NCBI RefSeq assembly: GCF_023073315.1
Contig: NZ_JADPJH010000011.1
Span: forward strand, 300,837-364,836
Direction of reading: 5' to 3'
Origin: Bradyrhizobium sp. 1
Lineage (GTDB): Bacteria > Pseudomonadota > Alphaproteobacteria > Rhizobiales > Xanthobacteraceae
DNA length: 64,000 nucleotides
Shown: positions 1-8,176 of the stretch, in pieces
How positions within the stretch are numbered: the first letter of the stretch is position 1
Layout of the letters: the number at the start of each line of letters is the position of its first letter
Program-made: the position numbers and the translations under genes
Notes under the pieces: model-generated
The model's input: the letters and a program-made list of their open reading frames with translations, nothing else
What the model was told of the DNA's origin: nothing
Databases searched by the model: none

Positions 1-244
1 CCGGCCTGCATGTCTCGCGCGTCAACGCCGATCGACCCGCAATTGGTCTGCAACAGGCAAAACGCCTGCCGCATCCCACATCAGCTCATGCCCGCACGAT
101 GTGCATCAGCCGCAGCCCATCGTACTGGAAAACACCACGGATAGGTGCGACACATTGGAAGGGCAAGATAGGGCCGAGGCCGCCGGTTGCGGTCATCAAA
201 GCTACGAAAGCTACGGCATTTCTGTCGCAATTGATGGGGTGATC

Positions 245-1435
245 ATGTGGGGATCCATCATATCGGAATGGGCGAGCCTGCTGCTCCGCTGGCTGCACGT
301 GGTCGCCGCGATCGCCTGGATCGGCAGTTCCTTCTATTTCATCGCCCTCGACCTTGGCCTCAAGCCGAAGTCTGACTTGCCAGACGGCGTGCAAGGCGAA
401 GCCTGGCAGGTCCATGGCGGCGGCTTCTACCGGATCATGAAATATCTGGTCGCCCCGAGCCAGATGCCGGACGAGCTGACCTGGTTCAAATGGGAGGCCT
501 ACACCACTTGGCTGTCCGGCTTCGCGCTGATGGTGGTGGTGTATTATCTCGAGGCCGATCTGTTCCTGGTCGACAAGTCGATCCTCGACCTCACGCCGTT
601 CCAGGCCGGGCTGTTCAGCTTCTTTAGCCTCGCGCTGGCGTGGCTGCTTTATGAAGCAGCCTGCCGCACCGGGCTCGCGCAGCGCGAGTTGCCCTTCGCC
701 ATCGGCGGCTATGTGTTCCTGGTCGTGTTGACCTTTGCCTTCACCCATGTGCTGAGCGGCCGTGGCGCCTTCAACCAGATCGGCGCACTGATCGGCACCA
801 TCATGGTCGCCAACGTCTTCGCGGTGATCATCCCGAACCAGAAGAAGATCGTGGCGGCGCTGATCGCGGGACAGGCGCCCGATCCGAAACTCGGCAAGAC
901 CAGCAAGGAGCGCTCGGTTCATAACAACTATTTGACGCTCCCCGTCGTCGTGCTGATGATCAGCAACCACTATCCCCTGCTCTACGCCACCCGCTTCAAC
1001 TGGATCATCGTCGCGATCATCTTGGCGCTCGGACCGGTGATCCGCCATTTCTTCAACGAGGGCCATGCCGGGCGCAAATCGCCATGGTGGGTGTGGGGCG
1101 TGGCAGCCGTTGGCGTGATCGCGATCCTCTTCCTCTCCGCCGCCGGCCCGCGCGAGGTAAAAACGGGAGCGCTGTCGGCGCCGGTCACGGTCGCCAATGT
1201 CGAGGAGATCGTGATGTCCCGCTGCAGCATGTGCCACGCAGCTGAGCCGGTCTGGGCCGGGATCGTGACCGCGCCGAAGGGCATCTTGCTCGATGCGCCC
1301 GAGCACATCCATCGCAACATCCGCCTGATCGGCCGGGTCGCTGCGTGGTCCAATGCGATGCCGCCCGGCAATATCACCGAGATGACCAGCGAGGAGCGCG
1401 CCATCCTCGCTGCCTATATCGAGCAGGCGCGTTGA
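245..1435 (+). CDS. puuD: Membrane urate hydroxylase PuuD-like protein with C-terminal cytochrome c domain
   Basis: The 396-residue product has an N-terminal membrane domain with about eight hydrophobic helices (starting SEWASLLLRWLHVVAAIAWI) and a periplasmic c-type haem domain. The haem motif CSMCH is at residues 327-331, followed by a Met-containing segment (AMPPGN) that could supply the distal ligand. This matches the PuuD family, which oxidises urate to 5-hydroxyisourate and passes electrons to the respiratory chain. I chose ATG 245 because the preceding 48 codons look non-coding and the family starts just before the first helix. No other purine-degradation gene is visible in the window; any partners would lie to the left. 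The family call is fairly secure from the architecture; the activity is inferred. Confidence 0.85.
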   Translation: MWGSIISEWASLLLRWLHVVAAIAWIGSSFYFIALDLGLKPKSDLPDGVQGEAWQVHGGGFYRIMKYLVAPSQMPDELTWFKWEAYTTWLSGFALMVVVYYLEADLFLVDKSILDLTPFQAGLFSFFSLALAWLLYEAACRTGLAQRELPFAIGGYVFLVVLTFAFTHVLSGRGAFNQIGALIGTIMVANVFAVIIPNQKKIVAALIAGQAPDPKLGKTSKERSVHNNYLTLPVVVLMISNHYPLLYATRFNWIIVAIILALGPVIRHFFNEGHAGRKSPWWVWGVAAVGVIAILFLSAAGPREVKTGALSAPVTVANVEEIVMSRCSMCHAAEPVWAGIVTAPKGILLDAPEHIHRNIRLIGRVAAWSNAMPPGNITEMTSEERAILAAYIEQAR

Positions 1436-1577
1436 CGCCGTCGCCTCGACGTTTCGCCGAACGGAATTCCGCATTTCCCACCGATTTGAAAATGACTTGA
1501 CCGCTCATCCGGCGTAGACAGGGCCAGCGGCCGTTGATGCCGCGGTTCAAGTCAGTTTGCATTCGGGGATAAGAACA

Positions 1578-2435
1578 ATGGCCCTCAAGAACGTCATCGG
1601 TATCGACCACGCCGTGGTCATGGTTCAGGACCTCGACAAGGCCGCCGAGAGCTACCGGCAGCTCGGTTTCACCCTCTCCCCGCGCGGCACCCACAGCGCG
1701 CATATGGGCACCGGCAATTACACCATCATGTTCGACCCCGACTATATGGAGCTGCTCGGCGTGCTGGTCGCGACCGAGCACAATGCGCCCGCGCGCGCCT
1801 TTCTCGACAAGCGCGGCGAAGGCATCGAGCGCATCGCCTTCACGGCGGTTGATTCCGCAGCCGGCGCGGAGGAGATCCGGGCGCGCGGCCTGACGCCGAT
1901 CGGCCCGACCGATTTCGAACGGCCGGTGACGCTGCCGGACGGTACGGTTTCGGCGGCAAAATTCCGCACCTTCATGTGGCCGACCGCGGAAGCACCAGGC
2001 GGCGTGCGCATTTTCGCCTGCCAGCACAAGACCCGCGACACCGTGTGGATTCCCGAATTGATGAAGCACGCCAACGCGGCCAAGCGGATCAAGCAGACGC
2101 TGATCGCAACGCCCGAGCCCGCGCAGGAAGCCGCGCATCTCGGCCGGCTGATCGACCGCGAACCGAAGGCCGAGGCGGACGGCGCGGTCACCGTGCCCTC
2201 CGGCGGCGATCGCGCCGACTTCGTCTATTTGACGCTGGACCAGCTCGGCAAGCGCTATCCCGGCGTACCGCTGGGCGGTCTCTCCAAGCGTGGCGGCGCG
2301 GCGCTGGTCCTCGTCAGCGGCGATCTCGCAGCGACCGAGAAGGCGCTGGGTTCGGCGGCGTTGCGCAGCGGACCTGCGATCTGCGTGCCGCCGGCCAAGG
2401 CCAATGGCACCCTGCTCGCCTTCGTTGCCGGCTGA
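1578..2435 (+). CDS. VOC (glyoxalase-like) family protein
   Basis: The 285-residue protein begins ALKNVIGIDHAVVMVQDLDK, a typical start of a vicinal-oxygen-chelate beta-alpha-beta-beta-beta module, with metal-ligand candidates His in IDHAVV and Glu in MELLGV. A second half (about residues 130-285) looks like a further degenerate module. It resembles the Glyoxalase_3-like subgroup of predicted lyases or dioxygenases, whose substrates are mostly unknown. ATG 1578 is preceded by a GGGGAT ribosome binding site, so an upstream ATG at 1557 is unlikely. It lies 142 bp after puuD on the same strand and could be separately transcribed. Fold assignment is good; function is unknown. Confidence 0.8.
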   Translation: MALKNVIGIDHAVVMVQDLDKAAESYRQLGFTLSPRGTHSAHMGTGNYTIMFDPDYMELLGVLVATEHNAPARAFLDKRGEGIERIAFTAVDSAAGAEEIRARGLTPIGPTDFERPVTLPDGTVSAAKFRTFMWPTAEAPGGVRIFACQHKTRDTVWIPELMKHANAAKRIKQTLIATPEPAQEAAHLGRLIDREPKAEADGAVTVPSGGDRADFVYLTLDQLGKRYPGVPLGGLSKRGGAALVLVSGDLAATEKALGSAALRSGPAICVPPAKANGTLLAFVAG

Positions 2436-2512
2436 TTTTAACTAATTCTTTAACGAGTATTTACCCGGCGGCTCTAGGATTCCCGGCAGTCCAAGCCGTC
2501 GGGGCCAAGCGC

Positions 2513-2788
2513 ATGTTCAAAGAGGAATCGCCGATCGCTTATGACGCGCCGGCCGAACTGAAGAAGTGGCCGTCGCTGAAGGGCGAGAGGCAGAAGGACC
2601 GCGGTCCTCCCTATATGGTCTACAACGGCACGCTCGCCGACTGCGTCCGCGAGCTGATGGGCAAGCCCATCAAAGGCATCTCGCTCTACGACATCATGAC
2701 GAGGCCGCAAGTAGCGTTCGACCAGACCGTGCTGTCGCCCGGCGATGCCGCCGAGATCGCGATGCGCAAGGATTTTCCCAAGGCGTAA
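2513..2788 (+). CDS. Small conserved-looking hypothetical protein (91 aa)
   Basis: A 91-residue soluble protein starts MFKEESPIAYDAPAEL and carries several charged and aromatic clusters (LKGERQKDRGPPYMVYNGTL). It has no signal peptide, membrane helix or recognised motif. The frame has good coding character: GC-rich third positions and no low-complexity translation. It follows the VOC gene by 77 bp; that gap is AT-rich and may carry its promoter. I do not recognise a family. The alternative that it is spurious is less likely because no other frame here codes convincingly. Confidence 0.6.
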   Translation: MFKEESPIAYDAPAELKKWPSLKGERQKDRGPPYMVYNGTLADCVRELMGKPIKGISLYDIMTRPQVAFDQTVLSPGDAAEIAMRKDFPKA

Positions 2789-2993
2789 GCGCCAACCTCC
2801 CGCCGCAAGATCACTCGCGCGTCGCGTTTGCCCGTAGCCGCGGGGCCAGCGGCGCGTGTTCCACTATTGGACTCCCGTACTAATACCTGCCGCCCTGCGG
2901 AATCGCAGCTTTGCCGCAATTACGGTTAATGAAGTCCTCGTCACCGGCGCCCCCCGCTGGTCGTTCCCCCACAGTTCGAGGACTCTTATCGAG

Positions 2994-3947
2994 ATGCGAT
3001 TTCTCGTCGCGGCTTGCGCTGCGTTCCTGATTCTGATGTGCGACGTCGGCACGTCGCCGTCCACGTCAAACCTCAATCGCGCCACGTCCAACACCGATCG
3101 CGCGCCCTCGCTGGTTCCACTCGTCGAGCTTTTCCTCGCAAGCGTGCAGGCCATCGAACTCGCGAATGCGCGCGCGGCGTACGAGGAGACGAGCGAGCCG
3201 GTGCGCGCGGTCGAAGCCGTCGTGCAAGTCCCGGCTTCACCGACCGAGCAATTCTGCCACGCGCTTCGCGAAGCCGCCGAGGCGAGCGGCATTCCCGTGC
3301 CGTTCTTCGCGCGCCTGCTCTGGCAGGAGAGCCGCTTCAAGTCGAACGAAGTCAGCCCGGCCGGCGCCCAGGGCGTCGCGCAGTTCATGCCGGAGACTGC
3401 CGCCGAGGTTGGGCTTGATGATCCCTTCGATGCCATGAAGGCGTTGCCGGCATCGGCGAGGTTTTTGCGAAAGCTTCGCGATGATTTCGGCAATCTCGGC
3501 CTCGCCGCGGCCGCCTACAACGCAGGGCCGGGCCGCATCCAGAAGTGGCTCGCCCGAGAAAGCGAGCTGCCGCGCGAGACACGCGACTATGTCCGCATCA
3601 TCACTGGCACCAGGGCCGAGGACTGGACCGAGCGCGCGGAAGCTCTCGCGATCCGGATCGACCTGCCGCGCGAGGCGCCCTGCGAAGGCATCGGCAGCCT
3701 GTCGAAGACCAAGGAGGTCGCCTGGGTTCCGGTGAACCTGACGCCGTCGGTCGTCACCATCATGCGCAAGGCCGAGCAATTGGCAGCGCGCCTCTCGGCA
3801 AACCGTGCGCGCAAGCGGTTCGTGTCCCTGCTGCACAAGAACGCCTCGGCCCATGGCAAGGCGCGCAGCATGATCGCGACCCGCGCGGCGAAGGGAACGA
3901 AAACGCGCGCCATCCGCATGGCGGCGCGCGAGCGCTCCTCCGGCTAG
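2994..3947 (+). CDS. Exported lytic transglycosylase (SLT domain)
   Basis: The 317-residue protein starts with a hydrophobic export signal (MRFLVAACAAFLILMCDVG). The SLT domain spans roughly residues 85-205 and shows the family landmarks: FARLLWQESRF with the catalytic Glu, SPAGAQGVAQFMP and LAAAAYNAGPGRI. Such enzymes cleave peptidoglycan between MurNAc and GlcNAc to give 1,6-anhydro products, in wall remodelling or assembly of envelope-spanning machines. The C-terminal 100 residues are basic (Arg/Lys/Ala-rich) and may bind wall or polyanions. ATG 2994 was chosen because it starts the signal peptide; the frame extends upstream without coding character. The next gene is convergent and ends 1 bp away. 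Confidence 0.88.
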   Translation: MRFLVAACAAFLILMCDVGTSPSTSNLNRATSNTDRAPSLVPLVELFLASVQAIELANARAAYEETSEPVRAVEAVVQVPASPTEQFCHALREAAEASGIPVPFFARLLWQESRFKSNEVSPAGAQGVAQFMPETAAEVGLDDPFDAMKALPASARFLRKLRDDFGNLGLAAAAYNAGPGRIQKWLARESELPRETRDYVRIITGTRAEDWTERAEALAIRIDLPREAPCEGIGSLSKTKEVAWVPVNLTPSVVTIMRKAEQLAARLSANRARKRFVSLLHKNASAHGKARSMIATRAAKGTKTRAIRMAARERSSG

Positions 3948-3948
3948 G

Positions 3949-4332
3949 TCACACCGGCTTCTCGTCGTCTGTGACCGGCGACGTCACCACCAGGAACACG
4001 AGGTCGGTCAGGCCCGAATTCGAGATCGCGTGCTCGACACCGGGCGGCAGGAAGATCACGTCGTGCCTGCGCACGACATGGTTCTTGCCGGCGATCTCCA
4101 TCAGTCCCTCGCCGTCGAGCATGTGATAGACCTGCTCCTGCACCTTGTGATGATGCCGCGCGACATAAGCCATCGGTTGGTACATCGAGATTCGATAGTC
4201 GATGTGGCGCGCGGCAGAGTTCTCCGGCATCACCAGCGGCTTTGACAGTGCGCCGCCAAAATGGTTGGCGAATTCGCGCCAGGGCACTTCTGCGATATTG
4301 CGGATGAAGGCGCCGCCAGTCTCCTCGGCCAT
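3949..4332 (-). CDS. Cupin-domain protein
   Basis: The 127-residue protein is a single small beta-barrel cupin. Motif 1 is seen in ARHHHKVQEQVYHMLDGEG (three adjacent His plus Glu as metal ligands) and motif 2 in LPPGVEHAISNSG. It is the last gene of a minus-strand run with an SDR (11 bp upstream) and a ThDP-dependent enzyme. The context suggests an isomerase, dioxygenase or metabolite-binding role in the same catabolic route, but the substrate cannot be read from the sequence. The ATG start at 4332 is unambiguous. Confidence 0.82.
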   Translation of the reverse strand: MAEETGGAFIRNIAEVPWREFANHFGGALSKPLVMPENSAARHIDYRISMYQPMAYVARHHHKVQEQVYHMLDGEGLMEIAGKNHVVRRHDVIFLPPGVEHAISNSGLTDLVFLVVTSPVTDDEKPV

Positions 4333-4343
4333 GATCGTGCTCC

Positions 4344-5048
4344 CTAGTTCACCAGTGCGCCGCCATCGACATAGACGATCGAGCCCGTAGCAAAACCGTT
4401 CGCCATGAAGCTTCCTATCTGCCGGGCAATGTCCTCGGCCATACCGACGCGACCAACGGGCAGCGCAGCCGCCGTCTTCGCCAGCATCTCCTTCCGCGCC
4501 GCCTCCGGCATCGCCGCCCGGATCGGCGTGTCGATCACGCCCGGCGAGACCGCGTTAACGCGCACCGGCGCAAGCTCGAGCGCGAGTGCACGGGCGAGCG
4601 ATTCTAGTGCACCGTTCGCAGCACTGATGATCGCCGAGTTCGGCCGCGGCCGAATGCTGAGAAAACCTGTGACCAGCGTCAACGAGCCGCCGGGCCGGAT
4701 CTCGGCCTCGCGGGCGACGCGCCATGCACCCCAGAATTTTCCTTCCATCGTCGCACGCACGTCCTCCATCGAGACCGTCTTGAATGGACCGGTGCGAAGC
4801 TGAGCGGCCGTCAGGACGACGTGATCGACGGGACCAGTGCGGCGGAACAGATCAGCGACGCTCTGGTCATTGGTGACGTCGGTGGAAATGGCCGTCACCT
4901 TCAACCGCTCCGCGACGGGATCGAGCTTTGCCGCACTGCGCGAGGCGATGACCACGTCGGCGCCCTCTCTCTTCGCGAGCTCTGCCGTGGCAAGCCCGAT
5001 GCCTGAGGAGCCACCGATCACGACGACCTTCTTGCCTGCGAGCGTCAT
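4344..5048 (-). CDS. Divergent short-chain dehydrogenase/reductase
   Basis: The 234-residue Rossmann protein has a nucleotide-binding motif (VVVIGGSSGIGLA) near its N terminus, an Arg-rich cofactor loop (SRSAAK) that suggests NADP(H), and a C-terminal glycine pair typical of SDRs. The expected YxxxK catalytic pair is not present: the aligned segment reads IISAANGALESLARAL, with Ile and Asn at the two positions. A divergent SDR subgroup is known to show this, so it may use a different residue or be non-catalytic. The second ATG (5048) sits 6 nt after an AGGGGAG site, whereas the first ATG abuts that site. It lies between the ThDP enzyme and the cupin, probably in one operon. Confidence 0.82.
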   Translation of the reverse strand: MTLAGKKVVVIGGSSGIGLATAELAKREGADVVIASRSAAKLDPVAERLKVTAISTDVTNDQSVADLFRRTGPVDHVVLTAAQLRTGPFKTVSMEDVRATMEGKFWGAWRVAREAEIRPGGSLTLVTGFLSIRPRPNSAIISAANGALESLARALALELAPVRVNAVSPGVIDTPIRAAMPEAARKEMLAKTAAALPVGRVGMAEDIARQIGSFMANGFATGSIVYVDGGALVN

Positions 5049-5093
5049 TCCCATCTCCCCTGGTTTTCTTGATTGATGATTTGCGCTGCGCGA

Positions 5094-6893
5094 TCAGCCA
5101 GGCTGGAAGCGCGTGCCGATGCCGGCCTTGCTCTGGCCAAGGCCCGGCAACTCCCAGACACCGGCGCCAACCGGATTGATGTCAGCGGCGATGTCGACGT
5201 CGATCAGATACGGCTTGTTGGCGGCGATGCCCTTGCGAATCGCCTCGCCAAGATCGCTGGCGCGATCGACCCGCACGCCCTCAACGCCGCAGGAGCGCGC
5301 CATCGCCGCGAAATCCGGATTGTAGCGCTGGCCCGTCTCCGGATGCTTGAAGTCGGTCGCGAGCTCGCGTCCGCCGAGATAGCCGCGCTGAAGCCCGCGG
5401 ATCGAGGCGTAGGCGTAATTGTTCCAGACCACCCAGACCACGGGTAGATTGTACTCGACCGCCGTGCCCAACACGTTGGCGTGCATAAAGAAGGCGCCGT
5501 CGCCGCACACGGAGACGCAGGGCCGATCGGGCGCGGCGAATTTTGCGCCCATCACGCCGGCGACGCCAAAGCCCATCGGGCCGAACCCCATCGATCCGAT
5601 CAGCGAATCCGGCCGCTTCGGCTTGCAGAAGCCGAGCAGCCAATTGTGGTGCACGCCGATGTCGGAGACCAGGATCGCATCCTCCGGCAGCGCCTTGTCG
5701 ATCTCGGCGGCTGCGCGCTGCGGGTTGATCGGCGTGGTGTCGTCGGAGAAGCCGGGCGCGACGAACTTGTCCCACTCCTTGCGATAGCCGTCGATCTGCG
5801 CCAGCCATTTTTTGCGCGCGTCGGACTTTTTAAAGAGGTTGTCGCGGCGATCGAGCTCGGCATGCACCTGGCGCAGGAATGTGCGGACATCGGCCATCAA
5901 TCCGAGTGCGACGGGATAATTGCGGCCAATCTCTTCAGGATCGATGTCGACGTGGATCAGCCGCGTCGGCGGGATCGTGAAGGAATAGCCGGGGATCCAC
6001 GAGCTCGAGGTGCGGTCGTCGAAGCGGACACCGAGCGCGAGAAGCACGTCGGCCTGGCGCGTGGCGTGATTGGCCTGATAGTGCCCGGCACGCGCGACGA
6101 GGCCGAGCGCGAGCGGGTGCTTGACGTCGAGCGCGCCGAGCCCGCTGGCCGAGGCCGCAACCGGAATCTGAAGCCGTTCGGCGAGCATGCGCAGCTCGTC
6201 CGCCGCGCCGCCATAGCGCACGCCCTGCCCGACCAGCATCACCGGCCGTTCGGCCGCAAGCAGCATGTCGACGGCCTTCTCCACGCCTTCCGGATCGGCA
6301 CCGCAGCGGCTGGAAATATTGGCGCTCCACTCGCTCGCCTTCGGCGCCTCTTCGGCGGCCGCCTCCATGAAGACGTCGAAGGGGACGTCGATCACGACAG
6401 GCCCCGGCCGTCCCGTCACCATGGTCTTCCAGGCCTGCCGCACCGCGAGCGGCACCATCTCCCCGCGCGTCGGCTGAAACACTTTCTTGCACATCGTGCG
6501 CACGGTGGAGGGGAAGTCGGCCTGATAGTGCCGGTACATCTCCTGGAACGCGCCGCGGTTGAACTGGCTGGTCGGCACGTTGCCGGTGATCGCCATGAAC
6601 GGCACGGAATCGAGGAAGGCATTCGCCAGCGAGATCGGCAGATTGGCCGAGCCCGGCCCGCAGGAGGTGAAGGTCGCCGTCGGCCTGCCCGAGACCCGGT
6701 AATAGACGTCGGCCATAAAACCGGCGACGCTCTCGTGATGCACGGAGATGGTCTTGATCTCTTGGGAGCGCTCATACAGCGCGTCGATGAACTGGATGTT
6801 GCCGTGGCCGCAAAGCCCGAACACCTGCGGCACCTTTTCCTGGATCAGATAATCGACAATGACCTGGGCGCCATTGAGCATGTTCTTCGACAT
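5094..6893 (-). CDS. Thiamine-diphosphate-dependent enzyme (acetolactate-synthase-like)
   Basis: The 599-residue protein has the three-domain layout of the pyruvate oxidase/acetolactate synthase family. The cofactor-activating Glu lies in VHHESVAGFM (Glu54). The ThDP/Mg motif starts GDG at 464-466 and ends NN at 491-492. The middle domain (about 190-340) is of the FAD/ADP-fold type. No ilvN-like small subunit is nearby. Association with an SDR, a cupin, an IclR regulator and a Liv-type transporter suggests a catabolic carboligase or decarboxylase rather than valine/isoleucine synthesis; the substrate is unknown. The start is ATG 6893; a TTG codon immediately upstream is in frame but unnecessary. 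Confidence 0.86.
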   Translation of the reverse strand: MSKNMLNGAQVIVDYLIQEKVPQVFGLCGHGNIQFIDALYERSQEIKTISVHHESVAGFMADVYYRVSGRPTATFTSCGPGSANLPISLANAFLDSVPFMAITGNVPTSQFNRGAFQEMYRHYQADFPSTVRTMCKKVFQPTRGEMVPLAVRQAWKTMVTGRPGPVVIDVPFDVFMEAAAEEAPKASEWSANISSRCGADPEGVEKAVDMLLAAERPVMLVGQGVRYGGAADELRMLAERLQIPVAASASGLGALDVKHPLALGLVARAGHYQANHATRQADVLLALGVRFDDRTSSSWIPGYSFTIPPTRLIHVDIDPEEIGRNYPVALGLMADVRTFLRQVHAELDRRDNLFKKSDARKKWLAQIDGYRKEWDKFVAPGFSDDTTPINPQRAAAEIDKALPEDAILVSDIGVHHNWLLGFCKPKRPDSLIGSMGFGPMGFGVAGVMGAKFAAPDRPCVSVCGDGAFFMHANVLGTAVEYNLPVVWVVWNNYAYASIRGLQRGYLGGRELATDFKHPETGQRYNPDFAAMARSCGVEGVRVDRASDLGEAIRKGIAANKPYLIDVDIAADINPVGAGVWELPGLGQSKAGIGTRFQPG

Positions 6894-6971
6894 CAACCCG
6901 TCTCCCTCTCGGCCCCTCGAACTCTTCTGTACCGATGCGGGGAACGCGGCCGGTCATCACTGGGCCGCCGG

Positions 6972-7020
6972 GAGCCTATTTCTCATAATGCTATACGTCA
7001 ATTTATATTGTGGTAGGCTC
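6972..7020. promoter_or_regulatory. AT-rich divergent control region between ThDP enzyme and IclR gene
   Basis: Between the divergent starts lies an AT-rich island (about 6977-7012) in otherwise GC-rich DNA. It is flanked by a perfect 7-bp inverted repeat: GAGCCTA at 6972-6978 and TAGGCTC at 7014-7020. Inside it is a smaller CAAT-TTAT-ATTG repeat. This is the natural place for the divergent promoters and for autoregulation by the adjacent IclR protein. The repeat is seen; its use as an operator is inferred. Confidence 0.45.
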
Positions 7021-7122
7021 TTCCCCAGAGGAAACGCAGAGCTCCGCGCCGACGGCCGCGCTTGTTGCGTGCTAGTCTCGCAAGAACGGAGCCATGACGA
7101 TTCACCAGAGGGGGCCTTGTCC

Positions 7123-8034
7123 TTGAAATCGCGTACCAAGCCCACGACCGGCGAGAGGCCCGCAAGCCCGCGCAAGGCTGCGATCGCCAAGCTGGTCCCT
7201 GCTCCCAAAGCCGCTGGCGGCGACGAGGCCGACGACAAGCAGCGCGCCGGCGGCGTACAGTCGCTGGGCCGCGCCTTCTCGATCCTCGAAGAGGTCGCGC
7301 GACATCGTGAGGGCATCGGGCTTGCGGAGCTGAGCAAGCTGGTTGGGCTGCACAATTCGACGACCTTTCATCTCGCCAAGACGATGGTTTCGCTCGGCTA
7401 CCTCCGCCAGGAGAAGGACAGCAAGCGCTATCGCATCGGCCGTCCCTTGTTTGCACTCGCGGCAAGCGCGCTCGACGAGATCGAGATGGTCAATGTCGCA
7501 ACGCCCGTGCTGGAGGAGCTATCGCGCCAAACCAGCGAAAGCAGCCATTTTGCCGTGCGAATGGGCGATGCCGTGATCGTCATCGCCCGCACCAGCGGCC
7601 CCGGCGCGTTCCAATTGACCGACCGCGTCGGCGTGGTGCGCCCGGCTCACTGCACCGCGCTCGGCAAGATCATTCTGGCCTCGCTTCGGCCCGAGCAGCT
7701 CAAGCGCTTCATCGATCGCGCCGAGCTGAAACCGTCGACGCCAAAATCCATCACCGATGCCGCCGTGCTGATGCGCGAGATCGCGGAGATACAGCGCACC
7801 GGCGTCGCCTTCGACGACGGCGAGTTCAATCCGGAAGTGCGCTGCGTCGCCGTGCCGGTCACCGATTTCACCGGACAGGTGATCGGCGCGCTCGGCATTT
7901 CAGGTCCGATCTGGCGTCTCTCCAACCAGGCGCTGCACGCCGGTGCCCAAATCGTGCAGGCCGCCGCCGACCAGCTGTCGATCGAGTTCGGCGCCAAGGA
8001 CCGGGCCCACAAGGCGTTCACGCAAAAAGCCTGA
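7123..8034 (+). CDS. IclR-family transcriptional regulator
   Basis: The product of about 303 residues has an N-terminal winged helix-turn-helix (about residues 45-112, starting GGVQSLGRAFSILEEVARH, recognition region NSTTFHLAKTMVSLGYL) and a C-terminal IclR effector domain (VARTSG-like region, EVRCVAVPV, GALGISGP). No ATG fits well. TTG 7123 (or TTG 7117) follows an AGAGGGGG site; the longer frame upstream would begin inside the neighbouring promoter. A Lys/Ala-rich linker precedes the DNA-binding domain. It is divergent from the ThDP enzyme operon and upstream of the Liv-type transporter, so it probably controls one or both. Confidence 0.85.
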   Translation: MKSRTKPTTGERPASPRKAAIAKLVPAPKAAGGDEADDKQRAGGVQSLGRAFSILEEVARHREGIGLAELSKLVGLHNSTTFHLAKTMVSLGYLRQEKDSKRYRIGRPLFALAASALDEIEMVNVATPVLEELSRQTSESSHFAVRMGDAVIVIARTSGPGAFQLTDRVGVVRPAHCTALGKIILASLRPEQLKRFIDRAELKPSTPKSITDAAVLMREIAEIQRTGVAFDDGEFNPEVRCVAVPVTDFTGQVIGALGISGPIWRLSNQALHAGAQIVQAAADQLSIEFGAKDRAHKAFTQKA

Positions 8035-8062
8035 GACGCAACCCAAGCGCCGATTTTGCCGG

Positions 8063-8091
8063 TTGACACCGGCGACGGCGTTCGGGATTAT
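8063..8091 (+). promoter_or_regulatory. Sigma-70-type promoter for the Liv-type transporter genes
   Basis: TTGACA at 8063-8068 is followed after 17 bp by GATTAT at 8086-8091. The -35 is a perfect consensus and the -10 matches 4 of 6 positions. It lies 86 bp before the binding-protein start, after the IclR stop. A perfect 10-bp palindrome, CGGATATCCG (8125-8134), lies within the inferred leader and could be a regulator site. Confidence 0.6.
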
Positions 8092-8176
8092 CCTCCAGCA
8101 TTAGAACAAGGTCTCTCACAATATCGGATATCCGGTTTTGAAGGGAGGCAGGCGATGCACCCGGGAGGAGACAGAC

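Noticed and set aside
1-244. Possible 3' end of a gene entering from the left
   Set aside because: All frames through this stretch lack motifs or a clear ending; nothing can be supported.
2436-2465. TTAA-N8-TTAA resembling a CtrA site
   Set aside because: The CtrA consensus needs a 7-bp spacer; this AT-rich sequence has 8, and no cell-cycle gene is adjacent.
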